NCBI RefSeq assembly: GCF_023065955.2
Contig: NW_026622875.1
Coordinates: 7,914,501-7,978,500, forward strand
Direction of reading: 5' to 3'
Length of the DNA: 64,000 nucleotides
DNA from: Ursus arctos
Taxonomy: Eukaryota; Chordata; Mammalia; Carnivora; Ursidae
Positions 10,751 to 23,200 of the stretch are shown piece after piece. A program made the translations under genes and the position numbers. The first letter of the stretch is position 1; every line of letters starts with the position of its first letter. A model generated the notes under the pieces. It had not been told where the DNA came from and did no database searches. It saw nothing but the letters and a program-made list of their open reading frames with translations.

Positions 10751-12343
10751 AATCAGAAGGTTTTTTTTTTTTTTAAATTCTACACATTTCAGTGCAGAAT
10801 GCTCCAGAAGCTTTAATTGTTTTTATATACACTGCTTGACTCAGCCAGTATAAAAATCATAGTTACGTTATGGTCGTATGACATTTACATATCAAATTAA
10901 CAAGATGGAAGGCATCAAGGATCAAGGTAAATCTTCGAAGTGACTTATAAAGAAAAATCTCCTTTTAGAAATACTCATTGTAACATGGTATAAACACATT
11001 TATATGCAGATATGCCAATTCACTTATCTGAAGAATATGAAACATATAAAGAGCACAGGGCCCCCACAAGTGACAGTCCAAACGTCTTCCTGATGATGAA
11101 TTCGTTGAGGTTAGAGCACCCTGAGAATGGGAACATTGATAATAAAATATCACCCAATGTTTACACCTCAATTTCAGTGAACGCTGGTTTCCATCTCAAA
11201 ACAGAATACCAACTTGCAAAGTCATGCCAATATTCCATGGAAAACCTGGTGAACTAAATTTGCTCAAGTCCAAAAGATCTCACCCTTTTGTGACTTTTTC
11301 GGCATCTGCACCTTTACCTACTTGAAAACCTGTACTTGAGGCGACCAGCACATAGCAGATGAGACAAGCTAACTTTGCACATTTAAGGTATTTATGCCAA
11401 TAGTTGCTAATGGAAACTTTGATCCTCGAAAAGCAAATTGAATAACAAGTAACAATAAATCATAAATACATATGATGATAATTATCAACCGAAATCCTCT
11501 CATCATAAGTTGAAGAAAATGTGTTGTGGACATAGAATGTTCAAAATGTTACAAGTTCTGCCTGAAATTTTATTTACCTTTTACATTAAAAAAACAACAA
11601 GGCAAAACAAAACAAAAACTAAAGATCGTGGCACTCAATTTCTTCATCAAGAAAGAAAGTGACGTTCTATACTTCCAGGAGGCATTTAAGATCATCAGGG
11701 TTATATTAGTTTCAAAATTTTAGTAAGCAAAAAGCAATGTCCACCCACAGGAGTGTGAATGGACCCCTCACCCCTGCCAAACATGCAACTCCCTACTTGC
11801 AAAGCTGTAGTAAAATGAAAAGGAAAAAGCTTAGAATTATTGTTTTTCTTTCCAAAATTTTTAACATTTCAAGATATTTAAATTAAAATTCAGGCCTGAA
11901 TGTTTCGGGGGCAATGATGGGGTAATGAAAGGAAATCTATTATAGGGGGAATTGGGTCCTTTTATAATGACCCAATATAGCTGTGTCTCCACCTTCTTCA
12001 GTCCTTGGCAGACATGTGACCTTGCAGAAATATACGACAAAAGGGATGAAAATTACTGAATAGAGTGTTTTCTTGCTCCTTTCCTCCATGCCTCACCTAC
12101 ATAACTCAATGACCATCCACATACCAAAACTACATCAACTATTCACAAGAAAATACCCACTGTGTCCTAACAGAGGAATTGAGCCCACCGACTCAAAACT
12201 GGGCAGATACAAGCAAGCTTGGCACAGAATTCTTGTATCGGACCAGTAAGGTGTGCAGCTTAAGGGATCTAGGGAAGGGCTCTTGCTCTAAGAATAGCCA
12301 CAGCTGATGTTGGCATGCCAACTGCTCTCACACCTTTGTACTC
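10751..12343. other. AT-rich unique DNA
   Basis: No repeat or exon is recognised. A T14 run lies near 10760 and an A-rich 'caaggcaaaacaaaacaaaa' patch near 11598. The largest frames (11012-11257, 11526-11723) are short and featureless. Confidence 0.4.
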
Positions 12344-13919
12344 AAACCTGACATTTTCCTTTTTTTTTTAAATGTTTTTTTATTATATTATGTTAGTCAC
12401 CATACAGTACACCCCTGGTTTCTGATGTAAAGTTAGATGATTCATTAGTTGCATATAACACCCAGTGCACCATGCAATACGTGCCCTCCTTACTACCCAT
12501 CACCAGTCTATCCCATTCCCCCACCCCCCTCCCCTCTGAAGCCCTCAGTTTGTTTCTCAGAGTCCATAGTCTCTCATGCTTCATTCCCCCTTCTGATTAT
12601 CCCCCCTTTCTTTATCCCTTTCTTCCCCTACTGATCTTCCTAGTTCTTATGTTCCATAGATGAGAAAAACCATATGATAATTGTCTTTCTCTGCTTGACT
12701 TATTTCCCTTAGCATTCTCTCCTCCAGTCCCGTCCATGTTGCAGCAAATGTTGAGAACTCGTTCTTTCTGATAGCTGAGTAATATTCCATTGTATATATG
12801 GACCACAACTTCTTAATCCAGTCATCTGTTGAAGGGCATCTCGGTTCCTTCCACGATTTAGCTATTGCGGACAATGCTGCTATGAACATTGGGGTGCATA
12901 TGGCCCTTCTCTTCACTATGTCTGTCTCTTTGGGGTAAATACCCAGTAGTGCAATGGCTAGGTCATAGGGTAGCTCAATTTTTAACTTTTTAAGGGACCT
13001 CCACACTGTTTCCCAGAGTGGCTGTACCAACTTGCATTCCCACCAACAATGTAGGAGGGATCCCCTTTCTCCACATCCTCTCCAGTAATTGTTGTTTCTT
13101 GCCTTGTCCATTTTTGCCATTCTAACTGGCATAAGGTGGTATCTTAGTGTGGTTTTGATTTGAATTTCCCTGATGGCTAATGATTTTGAACATTTTTTCA
13201 TGTGTCTGTTAGCCATTTGTATGTCATCATTGGAAAAGTGTCTGTTCATATCTTCTGCCCATTTTATGATTTGTTTATTTGTTTCTTGCATATTGACTTT
13301 GAGAAGTTCTTTGTAGATCTTGGATACCAGTCTTATCTGTAGCATCATTTGCAAATATCTTCTCCCATTCCGTGGGCTGCCTCTTAGTTTTTTTTGACTG
13401 TTTCCTTGGCTGTGCAGAAGCTTTTTATCTTGATGAAGTCCCACAAGTTCATTTTATCTTTTGTTTCTCTTGCCTTTGGAGATGTGTCATGAGAAAGGTT
13501 GCTTTGGCCGACGTTGTAGAGGTTGCTGCCTATGTTCTCCTCTAGGATTTTGATGGATTCCTGTCTCACACCGAGGTCTTTCATCCATTTGGAGTTTATC
13601 TTTGTGTATGGTGTGAGAGAGTGGTCAAATTTCATTCTTTTGCATGTAGCTGTCCAATTTTCCCAGCACCATTTATTGAAGAGACTGTCTTTTTTCCATT
13701 GGATGTTTTTTCCTGCCTTGTCAAAGATTAGTTGCCCAAAGAGCCGAGGGTCCATTTCTGGGTTCTGTATTTTGTTCCATTGGTCTACGTGTCTGTTTTT
13801 GTGCCAGTACCATGCTGTCTTTGTGATCACAGCTTCGTAGTACAGCTCGAAATCTAGCATTGTGATGCCCCCAGCTTTGTTTTTCCTTTTCAACAGTTCC
13901 TTGGAAACCTGACATTTTT
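12344..13919 (-). mobile_element. 5'-truncated L1 (LINE-1), antisense, with target-site duplication
   Basis: Flanking duplications AAACCTGACATTTT lie at 12344-12357 and 13905-13918. Just inside the left copy is a T-run (12360-12369, the poly-A tail in reverse), then the L1 3' UTR ('gttagtcaccatacagtaca'), the C-terminal part of ORF2, and an abrupt 5' truncation near 13904. The layout is a textbook target-primed insertion of about 1.55 kb. The well-preserved ends and modest divergence suggest a carnivoran-age insertion. Confidence 0.95.
12647..13904 (-). pseudogene. Broken L1 ORF2 (C-terminal part)
   Basis: Read on the minus strand, the upstream part contains [11 protein letters not shown] and [21 protein letters not shown]. 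The downstream part contains the cysteine-rich [15 protein letters not shown] and [10 protein letters not shown], characteristic of the ORF2 C-terminus after the reverse transcriptase. The two parts lie in different frames and overlap near 13384-13444, where a T-run has changed length, so the copy has a frameshift. The endonuclease and reverse transcriptase domains are absent because of 5' truncation. It stops at 12647 and is not functional. Confidence 0.93.
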
Positions 13920-13974
13920 CTAACTGTACTTTCAAAGATACAGGGGGAAAGCCTGGGAGAATCCATTCATTCAT

Positions 13975-14130
13975 TCATTTTTTTTTTTAATTTCAACAAA
14001 TATTTATTGACTGCCTATCATTCCCCTAGGAGGAAGTCCTGGGGATACAACAACTAAACAAAGAATAGACAAAGTGTCTGCCCTCATGAAATTATATAAC
14101 AATGAGGGAGACAAGGGTGGCATAGGATAT
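13975..14130 (-). mobile_element. L2 3'-end fragment (antisense)
   Basis: 'caacaaatatttattgactg', 'ggaagtcctggggatacaac', 'aaagtgtctgccctcatga' match the reverse complement of the L2 3' end (CCAGCACCTAGCACAGTGCC...CAATAAATATTTGTTGAATGAA). Confidence 0.75.
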
Positions 14131-16275
14131 AACCAATGGATTCATGTGCATGAATTTTATTAAGTTGCTTTCTCCTATACTGGTAACACCTCAGGTACAA
14201 AGAGAGAACTGGGCACTTGATTGGAGGAAATGAAATATAACTGTGACTCCGTTCCTTAACTTTTCTCTGGCCTATGTCCTCTTCGATGGTGTCACTCTAA
14301 AGTTGTGTATTTGCCACTAAGACATGTTAGACAGACATTTGAACTTTTATGTAGAGTAACAGTGCCAAGTATTGATCGTGTTTTTTTCTCTTGACGTTTC
14401 CTTTTTTCACTAGTAGGGAAAAACTTAAATTCACATTGCTCTTTAAAACTATTTTCGTTAGAGTCTCAGAGTTTTTCATAAAGGCTTATGGGGAGAAAGC
14501 TAAGTAAAGGGCTTGATGTTTTTTTAACTAAATGAAGTCAAGGCCCTTATATAAGAGTAAAGTAACAGAATGAAGTTAGGGAGGCCACGGAGCTGGTGTG
14601 TACATTACAACTTTAGGTGAGTGAACTTGATTTCTAGCAATAAACATTCTATCAAACTCAATTTCCTTTCACAAACTTATAGTGAGTAAATGCATTTCCC
14701 ATTCCAAGCAAGTATGTCTCTGAGATTAAGGATATGGTCCAGAGAAGATAACAATAAAGTTTAGAGTGAGTATTTCTCCAAGGGAATTCTTGCAAACTAG
14801 TCAGAGAATGATCTAATGACAACAAGATATGGAATAAATATAAACATGAGGGGGAAAAGACCTTCACTCCAACCTTGCCGTTTATATTCTTTGTGTGTTT
14901 AAAGTAAACATCTTACATTTTCTAGCCATTATAGATTAAGATGTTCTGGCTAACTCAGTGCTTTGTATTTGCTAAGCCCCGTGCCAACATTCTTCAAAGT
15001 TTTTCATTAAACTGATCACTAAAGCTTGTGATCCTCTGGCTTTGATCACAATTTCAGCCAAGGCTAAATCAAATAAGTTTCAGAGGTCTAACTTTCTATT
15101 TCCATTACTCCTTAGTGTCACCTGATGCTTTCAGCTGGGTGCTTATTGCCTCGGGGAACAAGTATGGTGCCTAAAGAGAGAAACAAGGCATTTTCTCTGA
15201 TTTGTTCAAAGGTCCAACCCTCAAAGGAAAACCCAAAGGCTGCTTGTGCAGAAACAATGTAACAGACTCGGGAGCCTGTTGATTCTGTAAGTACATGGCT
15301 GGCTGCCCCAGAGGTCGGCAGAGAGTCCCTGGAGCAGAGGGCGGGGCAGCTGGGAGGAGATGGGAGGGGCCTGAGGGAAGGGCGCCCGCCCTCACAAACG
15401 CGTGGAATGGAAGAAACCTATCCCTCTTTCCTGGGCAAAGCGTGGGTAGCGGTACTATGGCAGAGTGGAAAAGGCCACCCATTGTATCAACGTAAATTTG
15501 CCAGAGGCAACCACATGGTGTGCCCCTGCCCAGGGTAAGGTGGAAGCAGCAGAGTCGTCCTCTTATGCCCAGGAGATGCACGAATTAGTGGAGACCCACC
15601 CCTTACAGTGGGGTGTGAGGGATGACATAGCAGCGAGGACCAGACAGGAACGAGGTCATTTCAGGGATGCCAGCAGGAACAGATGATGACTCAGATCTCA
15701 TGGATAACGTCCTTGCCAACGCTCCATCCCTGCAGCTTGGTATCATTTAAATCCTCAAAAACTTAGTGCAAGGTCTGGGAAAGAGGTAGACAATACTCTT
15801 TATTAACTAAAGCTAAGATTTTGCCACCCGATGGGATGGAGCATGAAATAGAAACTGAGTTGAATTATAGAAAAATAAAGTTCCATTTCTTGCACACCTA
15901 AACTTATGGACAATATTCTCACCTGATATGTTTCTTATAAAGAGATTGGTATTTCAGCTGCATTAGGATTAGTTGGTGGTGGCTCTGGGCAGGGACTTGC
16001 TCTAGTAAACAGATTTTCTGTCTTTTATTCACGTGGTATTGTTTTGGTTGGTTGGTTTGAAGGAATCAAGAGGAAGAGAAGGGGATCTTCTTAAATTAGA
16101 GTAGAGGGTAGGAGTGGCTGTTCTGAAGATAGCAGTTTGAATCTTAGATTGGCAAAGCTTTTACTAGATAAGGTAACAAAGGTTGTTAAAACTAGAATGG
16201 TGGGGATTAAAATTCTTTGGTATCAAGTTTAACCTTGCTCCCAAAACTGTTATAAAAGTTTGAAAAGTTGACAGT
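14131..16275. other. Unique noncoding DNA
   Basis: No repeat is recognised across about 2.1 kb. A GC-richer patch at 15270-15420 supports chance frames on both strands (15171-15581 minus, 15295-15495 plus) without family features. The GGTT repeat near 16040-16060 is minor. Confidence 0.4.
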
Positions 16276-16425
16276 GATCAGTGACTTTGCAACCTTAGCT
16301 CTACGTCAAAATCATCCACAGGACTTTTTGTAAATAGATATACCCAGGACCTACCAAATCAGAATCTCTCGGTGGGGCCTTGTTCTTAACGAAGCCTCTT
16401 CTGGGCAGCCATTTCTCAAAATGTC
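16276..16425 (+). mobile_element. MER5-type fragment
   Basis: 'caaaatcatccacaggactt', 'atacccaggacctaccaaat', 'cagaatctctcggtggggcc' match MER5 internal sequence. Confidence 0.65.
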
Positions 16426-16524
16426 ACAAGGCTCTAGAACAGCCGGTATAATGTTGATGGAGGTGTGAGAAACATCTTCTGATGCAACAGGCTACAAGTA
16501 TTATCAAAAGCCATGGAAACAGAC

Positions 16525-16612
16525 GTTAGTGCATTTATTAAAAAATATTTATTAAGCACCAATAATTTGATGGGCTCTCTAGGATGTACAGATAAATAGG
16601 CTTTTAAGACTT
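16525..16612 (-). mobile_element. L2 3'-end fragment (antisense)
   Basis: 'aaaatatttattaagcacca' followed by 'gggctctctaggatgtac' is a diverged antisense L2 terminus. Confidence 0.5.
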
Positions 16613-16899
16613 GCATGCAAGCTAGAATGCTTTCAGTGTCAACACCGCAATGGGAGCAGAGCCACACAAATCCAAAGATGAGCTGAAGTGTAGTTTCCCT
16701 GCAAGAGTTGAGCTGGGACTTTCCTCAGAAGCCCAGAACCAAGCACACCTCTTGAATTCTTCCACTCATGTGTCCATTCCCCGCTCAACTCAGAAGCAAA
16801 TAATGTCAAGGAGCCTGGCAACTCTCTGGTACTGGCAGGGTGTGGTGGTAAGAGCTGGAACCTTAATAAGTCAGTAAAGCTTTCTCGCACTTATGCAGC

Positions 16900-17346
16900 G
16901 GTGAGTCCTGACTCTCTCCCACCAATTCCACTTGCCCTGAGCAGTACTGTCAGGCACGCCGGGGATCCTGTCATGCTCCTGCTGCCGACGGCCACAGGGG
17001 ATTCAGCAGGTGTCAGGCCTTCTCTGACAAGTCTGTATAAGAGAATGTCTCCAAAGGGCTGCACTGGTCACGTACTGCTCTGGAGGCTTCAGTGGGTCCC
17101 CACTGCCTGCAGATGGTCCTCAAGGCCCCGAGGATCTGACCGACCTGTTCTAGCCTGTTCTTCTACTCCAGCCCTGCAGCAATGCTCCCCTAGCCAAATA
17201 GTCTTATTATATCTCAAATACCTGCCCACCTCTAAGCCTCTGCTCTGCTTTTCCATCTGCCTGGAATTTCCTTCCTTCTATCTTGGGCGACTGATAAACT
17301 ACACATTCTTTTGAGCCCACATCAGATGCCCCCACCTCCATGAAGA
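16900..17346 (+). mobile_element. L2 (3' untranslated/ORF end), left part
   Basis: 'ggcttcagtgggtccccact', 'gatggtcctcaaggccccga', 'gaggatctgac', 'tctgctttt' and 'catctgcctggaatttcctt' match the L2 series ATGGCTTCCCATTGC...AAGGCCCTGCATGATCTGGC...CCCTCTGCCTGGAATGC. The element is interrupted by the MLT1 LTR that follows directly. Confidence 0.7.
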
Positions 17347-17762
17347 CTTCCATGTTAGCTTGCTTGGGTTACTGTAATGAAGTACCACAGGGTGGCTCCA
17401 ACAATGATGTTTGTTTTCTCATAGTCCTGGAGGCCGGAAGTCTAAGGCCAAGGTGTCAGCAGAGTTGGCTCTTTTTAAGAGCCATGAGAACAGGCTGTGT
17501 CCTAGGCTTCTCTCCCCGGTTTCTAGATGCCCCTTTTCTCCGGATCTTCACATCGTCTTGCCTCTCCCCACGTCTGTTCCCAATTTTCCTCTTCTTATAA
17601 GGAGACCGGTCACACTGGATTAGGCCCTCCCTTACTGAGCTCATTCTGCCCTAACTACTCCTTTATCGATGCTATCTCCACACACGATTACATTCTGAGT
17701 ATTAGAGGCTAGGACTTCGACTGAAGAGCTTCGGGGACAACACACTTAAACCCATAACAATC
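17347..17762 (-). mobile_element. MLT1-type (MaLR) LTR, antisense
   Basis: In reverse orientation it begins 'tgttagcttgcttgggttac', then 'agtcctggaggccggaagtc', 'ttcctcttcttataagga', 'attacattctgag', and ends near 'cccataaca'. This is the reverse complement of an MLT1 LTR (solo LTR of an ancient ERVL-related retrotransposon). No internal region is present. The 5-bp target duplication is not clear. Confidence 0.75.
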
Positions 17763-17930
17763 GTATTGCGGTTGCTCATTTCGGCCAGAAGTGACCTGTC
17801 CTCCCTTGTGTTGATTGTCTCTACTGCACCTAACACTTAGCAGCGGCTGGACTTCTGTCTTTGTTCCGCAACTGGGGACAGTCACATTGTGCTCTGCTCG
17901 GTGAGCATTGATTAGAGTAGAAGCTGTTTC
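17763..17930 (+). mobile_element. Possible continuation of the split L2
   Basis: 'gtgttgattgtctctactgc' and 'acctaacacttagcag' loosely resemble the L2 end that should follow the LTR insertion. The match is weak. Confidence 0.3.
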
Positions 17931-19450
17931 GCAGACCCCCACTCCCAAATTCTGCCGATGAGTGGTCCCTCACAGCCTCTGCAAGCCTCCCCCCTCCCTG
18001 CCCCAACTCTGAGAGCCGACAGCAATCAGGCCTCTCTGGAACCAGTGGGCTTCCACTCTAAGTGAGTTGTACGTTCACCAAACATCTGTTGTGTTTGAGC
18101 CCCAAACTGCGTATGCCCTGTTGGGTTTCATAGACGTACACTGTTTCAGAATTATGTGAAGCAGTGAAATATGAGTGCAAAGGGAAGGGAGTGTTTACAC
18201 GAAATGAGGAGGCCTGCTTTGGAAAGGCCAGCCAAAAGGGAGCTCCTCAAACTAACGCTAACTTAAGCGTGAGTGAGACAACCGTCAGAGTCGGGGAAGA
18301 GATCGTTTCAATCTAGAGGCCTCTGTTCTCAGATGACAGTACGAGTGTTTTTAAGTTCTCGTAATGAAGACGTAACTTTAAAGAAGCCAAAAACCGGACA
18401 TTGTAGATGGTGCATTATAAATGGGGTTTGTGAAAGACAGCTCCTGTATCAGACCCAGATTCAAAAAAAAAAAGACTTTCCCCCTCCTATGTCAAATGAT
18501 TCCTGAATGGATACACCAATTTATATTTTAAGTTGAAAGAAATGTTTACGGTCTGTATGTCTTAGCTTATTAAGAGGACTCTTCACTTTATGTAACTTTT
18601 CCAATCAAGGATCCAACTCCCCATCTCTTTTGCATAAACAAGGAGGGCTCTGAATCAGCTGACAGGTCAATGAGGGATTGTACTGAGGTGTGGTTTTCCT
18701 AAACAAAGGAGGCACAAGAGCTGCCTACAGGATTTCCTAAGCTCCCGAGCTTAGTAAGAGCTGACAGACCTCAAGCTTGAGGAAGGATGTTTCTGTCCGA
18801 ACAAAGAGCTCAGGGCAAACGGCCTCAGAGGCCAAGTCCTCAACAGAGACACTGTCTGGAGAGGGGCTGCAGGGGTCATCACAGCCCATCCCCCCTGGCC
18901 TGGAGAGGAAGGTCGGCCCTGGGCTGTCCTCCTGGCCACTCCCACGGGCACAGGTCAGTCCGTTCCACAGCGTTTGATCCCATGTTTACAGAACCTGCTC
19001 ACGACAGGCAACGCTGCTTTGAAAATGCTTTGCAACCTTTTCCACACCCAGTTCGCTCCATAGATAATCCATACGTTCCTCACAGCCCACTAGGGAAGGA
19101 GACATTTTACAATTACCCACAACAGGCTAATACCCAACCCCCGTCTGCTTGAAGAGACCCGGGTGTCACACAGAACACACCTGAGTGGTTTTTGCTCTTG
19201 CTCTTATTCCGTTCATTGACGGGAGAGCAACCACAGCTGACTACTGAAGTTCGGAGTAGAGATAGTAATTCCTACAGATTTTCAGATCAAGTAAAATGTA
19301 GCCAGTTGCAGAAAACCTTGATGGGAAACACATTCTTTATTTTGTAACCAATGGACCTGGCTGGGGCAGAACTTATAGAACGAACACGCTGTAGGGAGGA
19401 AAAGGCAGGAACTCATCCCTGCGCCCAAAGAGCGTCAACAAGAGGACAGA

Positions 19451-19484
19451 GGCCGAGGGTCACATTAGGCCGAGGGTCACGTTA
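19451..19484. repeat. Two-copy 17-bp tandem repeat
   Basis: GGCCGAGGGTCACATTA is followed directly by GGCCGAGGGTCACGTTA, differing at one base. Confidence 0.9.
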
Positions 19485-20058
19485 GGCTTTCGGATGCAGA
19501 TGCCTCTTCATTAACTAGTAAGGGTTCTCCTTCCGGCACCCCCAAACTGGGCTGTTGTGGTCTCTAAGTACAGAATGAACTGTGCAATCATCTGGAATGT
19601 TTTTCTTAAGGTAAAAGTTAAAAGGATTATTAATTCTGACACTACTTACAGAATTACACTGCAAATCATCAGCTATTTCCCCCTCGTATTGAATCTGAGA
19701 TACGGGAAATTAACCCGCCTCCCACGGTCCTGTCACCCCATTACTTATCTGTAAGCTTATTTCCTTTCATTCTTCTCCAAGCGCTTTCTCACTCGGTTCC
19801 CCTTCCTGATGTTTGCCTTCCTCGCCTCCTTCCCGGCTTGCTTGCTTTCCTTGATGTCCAACCCCCAGAGGAATTACACAAACAAACAAAGAAAGCTCTT
19901 GAGTTGAATATAGAGAGGAGACAAAGAATTCTAAAGCTGGAAAGGCTATTAAGGATGTAATGGCACTCCTTCCATTACGGACAAGCACACGGAGGTGCAA
20001 AGACTCGAAAGCCAGTCGCCGTGGAATCTTTGGCTCTAGCAGTTCAGGTTGGAAGCTC

Positions 20059-20138
20059 GGGGGGGGGGGGGGGCACTCACGCAGAGACTCGCTAAAGCAA
20101 AGACCATGTCTGCTCTTTGACCCACACCCCCCCCCCCC
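20059..20138. repeat. G15 run and C12 run, complementary pair
   Basis: G runs at 20059-20073 and C at 20127-20138, separated by 53 bases. On one strand they can pair as a GC stem; alone, the G run can form a quadruplex. Homopolymer lengths may be affected by assembly error. Confidence 0.85.
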
Positions 20139-20201
20139 AGGACCTTCCCTCCAAGGAGCAGCAAGTCAGAGATGCTGTGTGTGAAACTGCTCTGTCAACT
20201 G

Positions 20202-20230
20202 GAAAACGTTTTAAACGTTTAAATGTTTTC
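20202..20230. repeat. Imperfect AT-rich palindrome
   Basis: Starts GAAAACGTTTT and ends AAATGTTTTC around a self-complementary AAACGTTT core, with one or two mismatches. Confidence 0.6.
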
Positions 20231-23200
20231 AAAACTCTGTGTATCGCCTATGGACTGTCGTGACGTGTCTCCTGCATTCTGAAGCCACATCCAGGCCCCA
20301 TGAGGGCTGGGGTGAAAACTTCATTTAATTAGGTCTCTGGCCTGCTCCCTCACTGGAAGGAGTTAAACGAACGCCTCCGTAGGGTGCGCACTTAAATCCT
20401 CACATTGAAAATAGCCCAGAACTCTCTGGAGAGTGATAATAAAAAGAAGAAGGGTACCACATGCTAGGACTGTGTGTTATTCTTGTCAGCACCCGGCATC
20501 ACGTGCAAAGGCATTCTCTTACGGGGGGATGGACGTTTTTCTCAGTTTAAACAAGAATAAAATTCATCTTTTGAATAATCTGAACATTTCCCATTTATTT
20601 ACTTACTTACTAACTTCCTAATTTACTTTGTATTTGGCCGGTCACTTCCTGCCTTTGTCACTAAAGTTCTCACCCAGGAGATATTCTGCCTTTGGCGCAG
20701 GAATTTGTAGAATTAAGTTCATGGCCGGAGTGTTTTTTGAATATAAAGTTCTATATTACAGCACAAGTAATGAAAACTACTAGGGCACGTCTCCGTCTTT
20801 CATCTGGTAATCACCCCCAGGGGATACTCTATGCATGGCTCTTATTTCTTTTAAATAAAGGATATGTTTTGCTATTAAGTGCAGTGCCCTTGTACTAACT
20901 TCTCTTCTCTCTCATCCAGGTTCACGCCGACCCTGGGGAGGTTCTCTGCCCCGACACCCCACATTAGTTTGGATCAGGGTGAGTCACTGAGAGTGAGCGT
21001 GAGGAAAGAGTTATTCCTCAAGCCCGCACCTTCGGGGTCCTGAAATCCCTCTGCCCTTCCTTAGTGGGGCCACAACACCCTGGCATACCGTGGACCCCAT
21101 GGGGGTCTCGAGATCCATCCCAGGGCCAGGATCTACTGCCACAGAAGGAGGGGGGGGCACTAAACACAGGATTCTGACCTAAAGATGAGGCAGGCGTGGA
21201 ACGAACGCCCTTCATCTCGGCCACCGACTGAATCAGGAATCAAAGCAGAAAGTGGGGGAAAATGAATCCAAATCTCGTTCCCTCTCAATCTGAAAAATTT
21301 TAAGAGAGTTTTCTAAGAGCGGAAACTGCCACCAGGGCTGTAGGAGTCAGGCTAGCTGTGGTCTGTGACTGGTCTGACAAAGGCTAACTCTTACCCAGAT
21401 GTCCAATAAAAACACTTAGCAAGTATCATTTCCATAAGGCTTTGTCTACTCGAAACACAAGCCAATTGTTTGGGTCCAATTTATGAAGCAAGGTCTTTCG
21501 AAGGTTATGGGGTGAGGAGGCCTGATGACAACTAAATTGCCTTAAATGGAGCTCAAAATACCACCTTAAACATTCTCCTCTCCCAAGAAATGCTTCATCA
21601 TAAATCAAGTGGCTCAAAACGTATTAAAAATGACAAATAGAGCAAGCACTTACATTTCATTTTTTTCTTTTAATTCACCAATGCATCAAAGATTTCTGAA
21701 GGATATTATTCCGCACAAAAGAGATGAAGTGCACCAGGAATGCAAGATTCCAGGGATAAAAGAGGAGATTAAAAATCAAATGGTGGACCAGACTAAATGC
21801 CGAAAATTATGCTGCAAATAGACATACTCATTTTAGAACCAGGACATGAGGATGGTCTGTTCCGAACTTGTAAGGAGTGGTGAATCTCACAATAATTGGA
21901 CACATGTTTTTCATCTTAGAAGAACTTATGAATCCATTTTAACGCATTAAAGTTCATGGATAGTATTTGTCCACAAGTGAGCTTTCTCCTCCCTTTCCCC
22001 ACCATGCATACTTTAATGGGGTTTTGATTCAATGGGGGGAAAAAGCCTTCCCAAACTCACTAATGTTTCCTGAATTGCCATTAGGCTAGCTTTAGAAGGA
22101 GTTTTATAGCATGTGTTAAATGAAACTTTCTGGGCAAGGATCTTTAATATTCTCCTACTTTGGGATAACAGTTTATTTTTTATGTGTCCCTTCCTCTGTA
22201 TGTAGAAATTCATTCTCAGCAATGAGAATTATTAAGTGCCTAACATAAGATGCAAATTTGTCTTGAGCTGGAATAGATTAGGAAGTGGATCAGGCAGGAA
22301 AGTCTAGCCGGGCAAATCATAACACATCTCTTCAAAAGGCACCGGTTCTGAGCACTTGGAGGGTTCAGTTTGGAAGGAAGGAAGAAGAGCAAAGTCCCTG
22401 AGAACAACTCTTATTTCCCCTCCCTTCCTGTTGATTACAAATACCTGAGAAATTCAACCAATCCTAAAGGCAGTGAACTTGATTTCTTTTCCCCCCACAA
22501 CCTTTTTCCGTCTATTGGGAAACATCTGTTTTTAATTGCATTTGGATTTGAAAACTAATTTCAGGTGAGATTGAGTTCAGGCTCCAATCAAGTTGGAACC
22601 GAGAGATTATTGCTTATCCACGCATCCCGAAATTCAGAGAGGCTTGAGGCCAAGGATACCACACTTTCTGAATGCATGCATGAGGCCCATATGTTTAGAA
22701 ATGAAAAAGGAATGGCCTAATTCTCTCTGGGAAACGTCTTTAAGGCCATGATTGGGGGTTTTAGGTTACAGCTTTTAGATTCAGGATTCGATTTTGGGAA
22801 AGGTCATTGGGAGGACAATACCCTCCCAGGCATTCCAATACGTAGAGCAGGAGATGAAGCATTCACATAATCAATTCAAAATAAAAATAGTATTTTAGGT
22901 TGTTCATGGAAGAGACCATAAATCCACCCCACTCACCCAATATGAAAGACATTGAAATAAACATGCCGCCGCCTAACCACAGTTTCCCTGTTACAGTCTT
23001 GCAAAGGCATGGAGCCCCTCTCTGCCCTCCATCACACTAGAAAGGTGAAGAAAGGAGTATGACTCAAGAATTCTTCTTTGTACGGGTTCTAGGCCTGCCT
23101 TTCCCGCTGCAGAACCTGCTGAGACCAGGGGCTTAGGGGCCGGTCCCAACCTGTCACTCACTCACAGCAGACTCCTGGGCTCTCCGCCTCCAAGTAGGCA

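Noticed and set aside
12647..13974. Long minus-strand frames as a cellular gene
   Set aside because: They match the L1 ORF2 C-terminus, are frameshifted, and sit inside target-site duplications. The upstream 70 bases of the second frame are host DNA read through by chance.
15171..15581. 136-codon minus-strand frame
   Set aside because: Opposes a plus frame in a short GC-rich patch and shows no recognisable motif.
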